A DNA stretch of 64,000 nt from contig NZ_JODC01000026.1 of the NCBI RefSeq assembly GCF_000720765.1, positions 22,750 through 86,749 of the forward strand, given 5' to 3'. The position numbers and the translations under genes are program-made. The DNA comes from Streptomyces sp. NRRL S-646. Lineage in GTDB: Bacteria; Actinomycetota; Actinomycetes; Streptomycetales; Streptomycetaceae. Below the pieces are notes generated by a model that saw only the letters and a list, made by a program, of their open reading frames with translations, ran no database searches and was not told the origin of the DNA. Shown one piece after another: positions 9,444-17,704 of the stretch. The number at the start of each line of letters is the position of its first letter. Position 1 is the stretch's first letter.

Positions 9444-11098
9444 TTGGCGAGGCCCTTCCTGACCGCGAGCACCTGCGGGCGCTGGTAGAGCAGGACGTCG
9501 TGGCCCAGCTGCCAGATCAGGCGGTCGGCCTGGTTGTAGAGCTGGTCGCGGCGTCCTGCGTCCAGGGTATGCACGGCCCGGCCGAGCAGGGAGTCGATCT
9601 CGGGGCTGGAAATCCTGCCGTAGTTCTCGTAGGACTGGCCGCCGCTCGGCCGCCGGTAGACGGGGTACAGGGTGCTGGGATAGGTCAATCCTCTGAATCG
9701 GAAGATCGCCAGGTCGAAATTCCCGCGGTTGAGGTACTTCGGCAGGTAGTCGTCGGCGGGGACTTTCTGGATCTCCACCGCAATTCCCGCGCGCTGGAGC
9801 ATCTGCTGGATCAGCTGGGAGAGGTCGAGACCAAGTCGGTTGGTGGACTGGCTGAGTACGAAACGCAGGCGCAACTCCTGTCCGTTCCTGCTACGGGTGC
9901 CGCTTCCGTCGGTGCGGTGCCATCCCCGCTGATCCAGAATTCGCTCGGCGGCCTTCAGGTCGTGGCTGCCGAGCGCAGCGGAATTATCGGCGTATCCGGG
10001 CTGGTTGGTCATGAAGAAGTGGTTGCCGAGCAGCGGCACCCCGACCGGCAGGCCGGTGCCCGCCACCTCGGCGAGGGCATGGCGGTCGATGGCCCGCAGC
10101 ACGGCCCGGCGCACCTGGACGTCCGCGAGCGGGCCCGCGGCGCCGTTCAGGGCGACCTGGACGTCGTCCCAGGCGGAGCCGGTGCGGATGTCCGTGCCGC
10201 CGGCGTTCTTGAGCCGGTCGTAGAGGTCGGCGGAGGCGGCGTTCACGGTGTCGATCTCACCGTTGAGGAAGGCCTGGACGGCGGTCGTGGGGTCGAGGGT
10301 GCGGAAGACGACCCGGTCGAGACGGGGGCGGGTCCCCCACCATGCGGGGTCGGGTACGAGGGTCAGGGTCTGGCCGGTGTCGTCCTTCGAACCGACCCTG
10401 AAGGCACCGGCGGTGATCGGCGCCTTCCCCTGCCAACCGGTGTTGAAGTCCGCAGGGTTGCCGAAGCCCGCGGCCGGATACAGCGGCGTGAACAGCCGCT
10501 GCCAGTCGGCGAACGGCCGCTTGAAGGTGACCTTCACCTCGTGCGCGTCCGCCCCCTGACGTACCGAGGCGATGTCCTCGTAGCCACTCGGATCGGCGAT
10601 CCGGAACCGCGCGTCGCCTCTGCCCAGCGCACGCCACTGGGCCGCGAAGTCCCGCCAGCCGAGCGGCTTTCCGTCGGACCACCTCGCTTCGGGGTTGAGG
10701 CGGTAGGTGACCGTCTGGGGGGTGGTGGAGGTGACGGAGGCGGAGCGCAGGTAGTCGGGCACGCGCTGGGGGGCGCCTTCGGCGTCGCGGGTGAACAGGC
10801 GCGGTTCCAGCATGCTGACGACCGTGAACACGTCGTCCAGGGTGCCGTCCGCCTGGTAGTAGTTGAACTGCGTCAGCCACTGGTAGATCGGCAAGGTCAG
10901 GGTGCCGCCCTGCCGGAGTTCGCTGCGCGGGTGGGGGTTGACGTCGGTGCGGCCGTAGGCCGGAACCGCCGCGCTGGAGCTGCTGTTGCCGGGCGCGGCG
11001 CGGCCCTGGACCCCGGTGCAGCCGCCCAGCAGAGCGCAGAGGGCGATCCAGACCAGCGCGGGCCACAACCGTCTGCCGCGTATGCAGAACCCCGTCAT
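9386..11098 (-). CDS. Oligopeptide ABC transporter substrate-binding lipoprotein
   Basis: This 570-residue family 5 extracellular solute-binding protein (OppA/DppA-like) is lipid-anchored outside the membrane. It has a lipoprotein signal with a basic start, a hydrophobic segment and the lipobox LLGGC near residue 26. Family landmarks include LTLPIYQWLTQFNYYQ, the YRLNPEARWSDGKPL motif, FLNGEIDTVNAASADL and RRAVLRAIDRHAL. I chose the ATG at 11098 because GGGGAGAGGG lies just upstream. It is divergent from the two permeases and the ATPase, so the importer is split across a shared control region at 11099-11272. The peptide specificity is unknown; the nearby mini-protein is one candidate source of ligand. 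Confidence 0.9.
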   Translation of the reverse strand: MTGFCIRGRRLWPALVWIALCALLGGCTGVQGRAAPGNSSSSAAVPAYGRTDVNPHPRSELRQGGTLTLPIYQWLTQFNYYQADGTLDDVFTVVSMLEPRLFTRDAEGAPQRVPDYLRSASVTSTTPQTVTYRLNPEARWSDGKPLGWRDFAAQWRALGRGDARFRIADPSGYEDIASVRQGADAHEVKVTFKRPFADWQRLFTPLYPAAGFGNPADFNTGWQGKAPITAGAFRVGSKDDTGQTLTLVPDPAWWGTRPRLDRVVFRTLDPTTAVQAFLNGEIDTVNAASADLYDRLKNAGGTDIRTGSAWDDVQVALNGAAGPLADVQVRRAVLRAIDRHALAEVAGTGLPVGVPLLGNHFFMTNQPGYADNSAALGSHDLKAAERILDQRGWHRTDGSGTRSRNGQELRLRFVLSQSTNRLGLDLSQLIQQMLQRAGIAVEIQKVPADDYLPKYLNRGNFDLAIFRFRGLTYPSTLYPVYRRPSGGQSYENYGRISSPEIDSLLGRAVHTLDAGRRDQLYNQADRLIWQLGHDVLLYQRPQVLAVRKGLANYGVPGLGDIDFTAVGWQR

Positions 11099-11272
11099 TG
11101 CGTTGCCCTCTCCCCCGTGTGACTGCAAATCCTGCCGCTGCCGCGGCGGGCGCTTCGGCGAGCAGTCTGCCGTAAGAAAGCGCAAACACGTCTTCAAGGG
11201 GCGTCGGCGAGCTTAACATTGGCCCATGTCAAGCACATGAAGCCGACGGGTTGCCGAGGAGTCCGACACCCG

Positions 11273-12256
11273 ATGCTCGCATTGTTGGCAAAACGTCTGA
11301 CGAACTGCCTGATATTGCTTCTCGCTTCAACGTTCCTCTGCTATTTGATTTCCTCCGCGGCGCTTGATCCGCGGGCCTACTTCGAGGACCGTACGCCCCG
11401 GCCGCCGGCCGCCGTGGTCGATGCACGGCTCGCCGAAATCGGGCTAGACAGCAGCACTCCGGTCACCGAGCGGTTCGGCCACTGGGCGTGGCGGGCCCTG
11501 CACGGGGATCTCGGCCGCACGCTCGACGGCACACCGGTGGACGCCGAGTTCGGCCGGCGGGTGGGGGTCACCGCGCGGTTGCTGATCGTCGGGACGGCCG
11601 TGGGCACGGTGCTGGGGGTGCTGGCCGGGGTGTGGGCGGCGGTGCGGCGGGGCCGGCTGCCCGACCGGGCGCTGACTCTGTTCTCCTTCGCGGTGCTGTC
11701 GGTGCCGCCGTTCGTGCTGGGGCTGCTGCTGCAGGCGGGTGCGCTCACGGTCAATGACGCGGCGGGCCGCACGGTGATCCGGTACACCGGCGAGCGGACG
11801 CCCGGTCTGGAGGGCGGTGCGGCGGCCCAACTCCGGGATGCAGCGGTTCACTTGGCCCTGCCGACGGTCTCGGTCGCGCTGGGGGCGGTCGCCGCGTACA
11901 GCCGCTACCAGCGCGGGGCCACGCTGGACGTCCTCGCCTCGGACCATCTGCGCACCGCCCAGGCCAAGGGGCTCACCCCCGGGCGCGCGCTGCTCCGGCA
12001 CGGCCTGCGGACCTCGCTGATTCCGCTCACGGCGTTCTTCTCCTTCGGGTTTCTGACGCTGTTCACGGGCGCCGTGTTCACGGAGAAGATCTACGGCTGG
12101 CACGGCATGGGCAGTTGGTTCATCGAGTCCGTGCAGAGGGGCGATGTGAACGCGGCCATGGCGGTCGAGGTGTTCAGCGCCGCGCTCGTCCTACTGGCCG
12201 GCCTGGTCGCCGATCTGCTGCACAGCGCACTCGATCCGCGGGTGCGGTACACGTGA
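11273..12256 (+). CDS. Oligopeptide ABC transporter permease (DppB/OppB type)
   Basis: This 327-residue inner-membrane permease has an N-terminal transmembrane helix (LLAKRLTNCLILLLAST), a periplasmic loop and five further helices. The cytoplasmic EAA-type loop is present (LRTAQAKGLTPGRALLRHGLRTSLIP), as is the C-terminal EKIYGWHGMGSWFIESV signature of the DppB family. I chose the ATG at 11273 because it begins the first membrane helix; an upstream ATG at 11237 would add 12 residues. Its stop overlaps the start of the next permease, consistent with a heterodimeric channel. Confidence 0.9.
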   Translation: MLALLAKRLTNCLILLLASTFLCYLISSAALDPRAYFEDRTPRPPAAVVDARLAEIGLDSSTPVTERFGHWAWRALHGDLGRTLDGTPVDAEFGRRVGVTARLLIVGTAVGTVLGVLAGVWAAVRRGRLPDRALTLFSFAVLSVPPFVLGLLLQAGALTVNDAAGRTVIRYTGERTPGLEGGAAAQLRDAAVHLALPTVSVALGAVAAYSRYQRGATLDVLASDHLRTAQAKGLTPGRALLRHGLRTSLIPLTAFFSFGFLTLFTGAVFTEKIYGWHGMGSWFIESVQRGDVNAAMAVEVFSAALVLLAGLVADLLHSALDPRVRYT

Positions 12257-13131
12257 GATCCGCGCGGGGGGCCTCGGTACGGCGGCGGCTGGTCCGCGCA
12301 CCGGGCGCGGTGGCGGGCGGCGCGCTGCTGCTCGCCCTGTTCCTGTTCGCCTTCGCGGGACCGCATCTGTCCGGGTGGGGTTACGCCGACATCGACTACT
12401 CGGCGCTGCACCGGCCGCCGGACGGGCGGCACTGGCTCGGCACCAACCGGATAGGCCAGGACGTCTACGCGCAGTGCGCCAGGGGGCTGCAGAAGTCGCT
12501 GCTCATCGGGGCGTTGGCGGCGGCCTTCTCGACGGGGCTCGCCGCGGTGGTGGGAGTGTGCGCGGGGTACTTCGGGGGCTGGGCGGATCGGGCGCTGATG
12601 CTTCTCGTTGATCTGATGCTGGTGGTGCCGGCGTTCCTGGTCCTGGTGGTGGTGGCGCCGCGGCTGCGCGCTCTCGGCTGGCTCGCGTACGTCGGGCTGA
12701 TCGCCGCGTTCGGCTGGATGATCACGGCGCGGGCGGTGCGTGCCATGACCCGTTCCCTGAAGGAGCGTCAGTTCGTGCTGGTAGCCCGGCACATGGGGGT
12801 CGGCCCGGTCGTGGTCATCCGGCGGCACATCCTCCCTCACATGGCGTCCTTCCTCGTGACGGACGCGACGGTGGCGGTCGCCGGGGCCGTCATCAGCGAG
12901 ACCGGACTGTCGTACTTCGGCTTCGGGGTGCAGCCGCCCGACGTGTCCCTCGGCACGCTGATCGCCGATGCGGCGGACGTGCCGACCACGTATCCATGGA
13001 TGTTCGGCTTCCCGGCGGGGCTGCTGGTCCTGCTCGTGCTGGCGTTCCATCTCATCGGGGATGCGTTGCGGGATGCGCTGGATCCGGAGCCGGGGGCGGT
13101 GGTGGGCAGGGAAGCGGGGAGCCGGGTGTGA
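12253..13131 (+). CDS. Oligopeptide ABC transporter permease (DppC/OppC type)
   Basis: This 292-residue partner permease has an N-terminal helix (AGGALLLALFLFAFAG) and the DppC-type DIDYSALHRPPDGRHWLGTNRIGQD segment. Four or five more helices follow, with the EAA loop MTRSLKERQFVLVARHMG and the conserved SETGLSYFGFGVQPPDVSLGTLI tail in its usual place. The GTG start overlaps the stop of the first permease by 4 nt, and the ATPase gene starts in its last codons. The three genes are therefore translationally coupled. Confidence 0.9.
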   Translation: MRSARGASVRRRLVRAPGAVAGGALLLALFLFAFAGPHLSGWGYADIDYSALHRPPDGRHWLGTNRIGQDVYAQCARGLQKSLLIGALAAAFSTGLAAVVGVCAGYFGGWADRALMLLVDLMLVVPAFLVLVVVAPRLRALGWLAYVGLIAAFGWMITARAVRAMTRSLKERQFVLVARHMGVGPVVVIRRHILPHMASFLVTDATVAVAGAVISETGLSYFGFGVQPPDVSLGTLIADAADVPTTYPWMFGFPAGLLVLLVLAFHLIGDALRDALDPEPGAVVGREAGSRV

Positions 13132-15227
13132 CGGGCGATGTGGTGCTCGATGTGCGGGGGCTGCGGGTCGGGCGGGCGGGGAGCCGTCGGGCGGCCGGGG
13201 TGCCGCTGGTGCACGGTGTCGATCTCCGGTTGCACCGGGGGGAAGTCCTCGGTCTGGTGGGCGAGTCGGGGGCGGGGAAAAGCCTCACCGCGCTGGCGCT
13301 GCTCGGTCTGTGCCCGCCCGGCGTGGAGGTGAGCGGTTCGGTGCGGCTGCTCGGGCGGGAGCTGGTCGGGCTGCCCGTGCGCGAGCTCGCCCGGGTGCGG
13401 GGGCGGCACATCGCCATGGTGTTCCAGGACGCGCTGAGCGCGTTCACCCCGGTGCACAGGGTGGGAGACCAGATCGGTGAGGTGCTGCGTATCCATCAAC
13501 GCCCGCGCCCGGGGCGGGAGTCGGCGCTGCGGGCCGCGACCGAACTCCTGGACACGGTCGGGGTGCCGGAGCCGGACCGGGCCGCCCGCTCCTACCCGCA
13601 CCAGCTGTCGGGCGGGATGCGGCAGCGGGCCATGATCGCCATGGCGATGGCGGGCCGCCCCGAGGTGATCGTGGCCGACGAACCCACCAGCGCCCTGGAC
13701 GTCACCGTGCGGGCCCAGGTCCTCGAGGCGCTGTCGACGGCACGGCGGGCCACGGGCGCGGCGCTGCTGCTGGTCAGCCACGACCTGGGGGTGGTGGCGG
13801 GGACGGCGGACCGGGTCGTGGTGATGTACGGCGGGCGGATCGTCGAGAGCGCGGGCGTCGACGCGCTCTTTGCGCGGCCCCGGATGCCGTACACCAAGGG
13901 GCTGATCGGGGCCGTGCCCCGGATCGACGGGGAGACTCCGCCCACCCCTGTGCCGGGCGAACCTCCGTCCGCGGGTGGCAGCGGGCCGGGCTGCGCCTTC
14001 GCCCCGCGGTGCCCGCTCGCCGAGCAGAAGTGCCGGGAGCTGCTTCCCGAACTCAGGGGAGACGACGGGCATGTGGCCGCCTGCCATCGGGGCGACGAGG
14101 CCGTGCAGCGCAGCTCCGTCGAGCTGTTTCCGCCGTCCGTGTACCGCAGGCCGCCCGCGGGAGGGCCCGAGCCGGAGCCGGTCCTCAGGATCACCGGGCT
14201 GGCCAAGTCCTTTCCCGCGCCCGGCGGCTTCGGGGCGTGGAGCCCGTGGAGTCTGCGACGGGGGCGACGGACGGTGGCCGAACATGTCGTTCGCGCCGTG
14301 GAGTCGGTCGATCTGGAGGTGCGCCGGGGGGAGACCCTGGCGCTCGTGGGAGAGTCCGGGGCCGGGAAGTCCACCACGCTGCTCGAAGTGATGTCCCTGG
14401 CGGTCCCGCAGAGCGGGACGATCGAGATCCTCGGGCAGGACACCTCGTCGTTGTCGCGGGACGCGGCCCGGAGGTTGCGGAGCGCGGTGCAGATCGTGCC
14501 CCAGGACCCGATGTCGAGCCTGGATCCGCGGATGCCGGTGGGTGACATCGTCGCCGAGCCGTTGTGGGTGCAGCGGATGCCGGCCGACCGGGTCGCCGCG
14601 CGGGTGGCGGAGGTGTTGCGGCTCGTCGGGCTCGGCCCGCAGGACATGTCCGTCTGCCCGCACCGGTTCTCCGGCGGTCAGCGGCAACGGATCGCCATCG
14701 CCCGGGCCCTGGCCGCCCGGCCGCAACTTCTGCTGCTGGACGAGCCGCTGTCGGCGCTCGACGTGTCCGTGGGGGCCGGGATCCTCGATCTGCTGCGCAG
14801 GCTGAGGGAGGATCCCGGCCCGTCCTGTCTGTTCGTCTCGCACGACCTGGCCGTGGTGCGACAGATGGCCGACCGGGTCGCGGTCATGCATGCCGGTCGC
14901 GTCGTCGAGACCGGCGAGGTCAAGGAGGTGTTCGAGTGGCCTGCCCACCCGTACACCAGGGCGCTGCTGGACGCGGTGTCGGTGCCTGATCCCGCGCTGC
15001 AGCGGACACGTACGGCCGTTGCCCTGCGGGGCGATCCGTCGACGGGCGGCGAGTACGTGACGGGATGCCGGTTCCGGACACGCTGCCCCGTGTTCGCTTC
15101 ACTTCGACGGGAGGAACAGCGCAGGTGTGAACGGGAAATCCCGGCGACCCTGAAGACGGCTGTGGGGGGTGGCCGTTCAGTCGCCTGTCATTTTCCGCTC
15201 ACGGACCCTCGGGGCGTTTCCGGGTAG
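13128..15227 (+). CDS. Fused dual ATPase of the oligopeptide ABC importer (DppD-DppF)
   Basis: This 699-residue protein has two complete ATP-binding cassettes, which bacteria usually encode as two genes. The first half has Walker A GESGAGKS (about 45-52), the signature LSGGMRQR (about 157) and Walker B VIVADEP. The second half has Walker A GESGAGKST (about 407), the signature FSGGQRQR (about 514) and Walker B LLLLDEP. Each half ends with the Cys-rich oligopeptide-transporter extension (GCAFAPRCPLAEQKC and GCRFRTRCPVFAS). The GTG at 13128 overlaps the permease stop. Such fusions are common in actinobacteria. It powers the flanking permeases on the cytoplasmic face. Confidence 0.92.
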   Translation: MTGDVVLDVRGLRVGRAGSRRAAGVPLVHGVDLRLHRGEVLGLVGESGAGKSLTALALLGLCPPGVEVSGSVRLLGRELVGLPVRELARVRGRHIAMVFQDALSAFTPVHRVGDQIGEVLRIHQRPRPGRESALRAATELLDTVGVPEPDRAARSYPHQLSGGMRQRAMIAMAMAGRPEVIVADEPTSALDVTVRAQVLEALSTARRATGAALLLVSHDLGVVAGTADRVVVMYGGRIVESAGVDALFARPRMPYTKGLIGAVPRIDGETPPTPVPGEPPSAGGSGPGCAFAPRCPLAEQKCRELLPELRGDDGHVAACHRGDEAVQRSSVELFPPSVYRRPPAGGPEPEPVLRITGLAKSFPAPGGFGAWSPWSLRRGRRTVAEHVVRAVESVDLEVRRGETLALVGESGAGKSTTLLEVMSLAVPQSGTIEILGQDTSSLSRDAARRLRSAVQIVPQDPMSSLDPRMPVGDIVAEPLWVQRMPADRVAARVAEVLRLVGLGPQDMSVCPHRFSGGQRQRIAIARALAARPQLLLLDEPLSALDVSVGAGILDLLRRLREDPGPSCLFVSHDLAVVRQMADRVAVMHAGRVVETGEVKEVFEWPAHPYTRALLDAVSVPDPALQRTRTAVALRGDPSTGGEYVTGCRFRTRCPVFASLRREEQRRCEREIPATLKTAVGGGRSVACHFPLTDPRGVSG

Positions 15228-15242
15228 GACTCCCTTTACGGC

Positions 15243-15268
15243 AGCCGGCCGAGGTGCGCCGGCCGGCT
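15243..15268. terminator. Hairpin between the ABC operon and the small peptide gene
   Basis: The 8-bp perfect arms AGCCGGCC (15243-15250) and GGCCGGCT (15261-15268) with a 10-nt loop lie 15 nt after the ATPase stop. They overlap the stop codon of the convergent small gene. It is a plausible bidirectional terminator. Confidence 0.55.
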
Positions 15269-15417
15269 CAGCAGCAGCCGCCGCCCGCCGGTCCGTTTTC
15301 CTTCGCGGGCTCGACCGTCTGCACGGACGCCCCTCCTTCTGCGAGGAAGGTTCCACCGCCGACCAGTCCGGCGACGAACAGTACAGCCACAAGTATTGCG
15401 GCGAGTTTGTGAATCAC
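15268..15417 (-). CDS. 49-residue signal-anchored peptide ending GGGCC, possible pheromone precursor
   Basis: Reading the minus strand from GTG 15417 gives a 49-codon frame. It starts MIHKLAAILVAVLFVAGLVG and continues to a hydrophilic tail that ends NGPAGGGCC. Residues 4-25 form a hydrophobic signal or membrane anchor after a Lys, and the last 20 or so residues would be outside. A GGAG ribosome site lies 7 nt before the GTG. The gene is divergent from an XRE/TPR regulator and convergent with an oligopeptide importer, as in RRNPP peptide-signalling loci of Firmicutes. The family is unknown to me, so pheromone precursor is an inference. The terminal Cys pair could instead bind metal, form a disulfide or be modified. 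Confidence 0.65.
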   Translation of the reverse strand: MIHKLAAILVAVLFVAGLVGGGTFLAEGGASVQTVEPAKENGPAGGGCC

Positions 15418-15459
15418 TCCTTTTCTCCATTCCCCCTAGAGGTTTTTATTTACGATGCA

Positions 15460-15488
15460 AGTCAATCGAACATTACATCGTTAGTCAA
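15460..15488 (-). promoter_or_regulatory. TTGACT-N17-TTGACT control element of the small peptide gene
   Basis: On the minus strand two TTGACT hexamers (15488-15483 and 15465-15460) are separated by 17 nt, 43 nt before the peptide start. CGATG and CATCG flanks add partial dyad symmetry. The surrounding 120 nt are strikingly AT-rich for this genome. The element may combine a -35 box with an operator for the divergent XRE/TPR regulator. Confidence 0.4.
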
Positions 15489-15621
15489 GTACATTTCAGT
15501 AAAATGGAGAATGCATTGTCGTTATTGGAATCGGAATTTCCGTGTCCTGTTCGCGCACACGACAACCACAAGCGGAGCAGGGTGTTTTCGGCCGCTCCGG
15601 GCCACAACCCGGTCAAGCCCA

Positions 15622-15650
15622 TTGGCGTGGCCCAGTCATGCTGGTATTGT
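15622..15650 (+). promoter_or_regulatory. Promoter of the XRE/TPR regulator
   Basis: TTGGCG (15622-15627), a 17-nt spacer and TATTGT (15645-15650) form a good housekeeping-sigma promoter. The expected start of transcription is near 15657, past the first ATG of the frame (15656). This favours translation from the ATG at 15695, which has a GGGAAG ribosome site. Confidence 0.6.
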
Positions 15651-15694
15651 GATCTATGACACCTGAAGTCATGTGCTCACCCCTGGGAAGCCAA

Positions 15695-17056
15695 ATGGAT
15701 CAAACAGAAAGCGCAGCTCCGGTCGAGTTGGGCAGGCGCATCCGGACCCTCCGCGTCAAACTCGGGCTGAAGCAGCAGGATCTGGCCTCCTCGGATATCT
15801 CGGCGAGCTACATCTCGCTCATCGAATCAGGGAAAAGGGCTCCCTCGGATGCGGTGCTCTCCGCACTCGCCGGGAAACTGGGGTGCTCGCCGGACCATCT
15901 GCGCACCGGTCGCGACGACCATGCCCTGGAGGACACCAGGCTGAAGCTCTCTTTCGCCGAAATGGCGCTGCGGAACGGCGACAACGGCGAGGCCCTGCAG
16001 GCCTTCGGTGAACTCCTCGCCAAACCCGCCCTGCTGGACCCGCACATGCGGCTGCGCGCCCGCATCGGTCAGGCGACCTCGCTGGAGAAGCTCGACCGGA
16101 TCGAGGCCGCCATCCCCGTACTGGAGGAGCTCGGCAAGGACCCGTCTCTCGCGGCCGGCTCCGACGAGTGGTGCCGCGTTCAGGTCGCCCTCAGCCGCTG
16201 CTACCGCAACATGGGCGACATCACCCTCGGCATCGAGATCGGCGAGCGGGCCATGGCCAGGCTGGACGCGCTCGGCCTGGACGTCACCGTGGACCACATC
16301 CAGGTCGGTGCGACGCTCATCGGGTCGTACCTCATGCGCGGCGACATCACCCGCGCCCACCTTCTCGCCCAGAAGCTCGTTCCGGTGGCGGAGGACCACG
16401 GCGGACGCGCCGGGCGTGGCGCGGTCTACTGGAACGCCGGGCTGGTCGCCCTCTCCAGGCGGCAGCTCCCCGAGGCGCTCGCGCTCACCGAGCGGGCCCT
16501 GGCGATGATGGCCGACGACGACAACCTGCGGCATGTGGCGATGCTCAAGATGACGGTCGCCTGGCTGGAGCTGCAGTCCGACGTGCCCGACCCGGCCCGG
16601 GCGCTGGAACTCCTTCAGGACGCGGGCCAGACGCTCGCCGAGCTCGGCACCGCCGTGGAGCAGGCCAGGTGCGAGATCTGCCTGATCGACGCGAACACCC
16701 AGCTCGGCCGGTGGGACGAGGCCGTCTCCCACGCCCGGCGCGCCCTCGGACTGCTCAGCTCGGGTCCGCGTGTCGAGGCGGTCGGGGCACGCGTCAGGAT
16801 CGCCGAGATCCATCTGCTGCGCGGGGAGACGGAGGAGGGCCTGCAGGGCCTGCACGCGGCGACCCGCCAGCTGAGGCATTTCGCGGCGTCGTACGAGACC
16901 GCGCAGGAATGGCGCCACCTCGGTGACGTGTGGAAGCGCCAGGGCCGCGCGAAGGAGGCCCTGGACGCCTACGACCAGGCGCTGCAGGCCTCCGGGATGC
17001 CCACGACCTACGATCCCGCGCAGGCCCTGACCGGCCAGCAGCAGCACCAGAGCTGA
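15695..17056 (+). CDS. XRE-family regulator with TPR sensor domain (RRNPP-like)
   Basis: This 453-residue cytoplasmic regulator has an N-terminal lambda-repressor-like HTH at about 12-68 (LGRRIRTLRVKLGLKQQDLA then ISASYISLIESGKRAPS). About nine helical TPR-type repeats follow from residue 75 to 440 (for example GAVYWNAGLVALSRRQLPEA and EWRHLGDVWKRQGRAKEALDAYDQAL). This HTH-plus-TPR design is that of the RRNPP family, in which the TPR superhelix binds a re-imported peptide. It is also found in Streptomyces regulators with unknown ligands. A divergent secreted mini-protein and an oligopeptide importer next door fit peptide sensing. I chose the ATG at 15695 from its ribosome site and the promoter position. 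The ligand and targets are inferred only. Confidence 0.85.
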   Translation: MDQTESAAPVELGRRIRTLRVKLGLKQQDLASSDISASYISLIESGKRAPSDAVLSALAGKLGCSPDHLRTGRDDHALEDTRLKLSFAEMALRNGDNGEALQAFGELLAKPALLDPHMRLRARIGQATSLEKLDRIEAAIPVLEELGKDPSLAAGSDEWCRVQVALSRCYRNMGDITLGIEIGERAMARLDALGLDVTVDHIQVGATLIGSYLMRGDITRAHLLAQKLVPVAEDHGGRAGRGAVYWNAGLVALSRRQLPEALALTERALAMMADDDNLRHVAMLKMTVAWLELQSDVPDPARALELLQDAGQTLAELGTAVEQARCEICLIDANTQLGRWDEAVSHARRALGLLSSGPRVEAVGARVRIAEIHLLRGETEEGLQGLHAATRQLRHFAASYETAQEWRHLGDVWKRQGRAKEALDAYDQALQASGMPTTYDPAQALTGQQQHQS

Positions 17057-17096
17057 CCGGCCGGCCCGGCGCGTTCCCCCGTGGGTGTTCATCAGC

Positions 17097-17702
17097 TCAC
17101 CGTGCCCACAGGCCGGTGCCGGCGCTTCTCGTACCGGGTGCGGCGAGCAGGTCGATGATGGTGCGTGCGAAGAGATGGCAGTGCTCGCCGGTGCGGGCGG
17201 TGACGAGGTCGTCGTCGACGACGACGTCCTGGTCGACGTAGCTGCCGCCCATGTTGCGCAGGTCGCCCAGCAGGTTGTTGTGCACCACGGCGCGCCGGCC
17301 GCGGACCAGTCCGGGCACCGGGGCCGCGAGCCACATGCCGTGGCAGATGACGCCCTTGAGGATGGCGGGGTCGGCGAACGCGCGGCGCAGGAACCGTGCG
17401 GCGGGCGGGAGACGATCCGGGTCCTCGGTGTAGCGCAGCCGGTCGGCGACCATCCCGGAGGGGACGATGACGGCGCTGAACTCCTTCAGCGCGAACTCGT
17501 CGACGTCCTCGAAGGATTCGGTGACCGTGAACGGCATCCGGTGCTCGTGTCCCTGGAAGGTCATCTCCTTCTCGCCCCACAGCCGGGACAGGAAGTGGAC
17601 CTCGGCGCCCTCCTCGGGGAAGCGGTGCTTGTAGTAGAGGATCTCGGGTTCGTAGAAGTCGCTCTCCATCAGTACGGCGATCTTGTGACCCGTCAGTCGC
17701 AC
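17097..17702 (-). CDS. DJ-1/PfpI family protein
   Basis: This 201-residue class I glutamine-amidotransferase-like protein has the nucleophile elbow LKGVICHGMWLAAP with its Cys, and an early acidic residue (MESDFYEPE) as in DJ-1/PfpI/YhbO proteins. These act as proteases, glyoxalases or deglycases. I took the GTG at 17702, 2 nt before the stop of the upstream gene, so it is coupled to the ThDP enzyme. It is the last gene of the minus-strand unit and converges on the XRE/TPR gene. A second, longer DJ-1 protein is encoded two genes upstream, so each ThDP enzyme may have a DJ-1 partner handling reactive aldehydes. That role is an inference. Confidence 0.8.
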   Translation of the reverse strand: MRLTGHKIAVLMESDFYEPEILYYKHRFPEEGAEVHFLSRLWGEKEMTFQGHEHRMPFTVTESFEDVDEFALKEFSAVIVPSGMVADRLRYTEDPDRLPPAARFLRRAFADPAILKGVICHGMWLAAPVPGLVRGRRAVVHNNLLGDLRNMGGSYVDQDVVVDDDLVTARTGEHCHLFARTIIDLLAAPGTRSAGTGLWAR

Positions 17703-17704
17703 CG

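Noticed and set aside
15656..15694. Upstream ATG as the start of the XRE/TPR regulator
   Set aside because: The predicted transcription start is near 15657 and there is no ribosome site, whereas the ATG at 15695 has GGGAAG.
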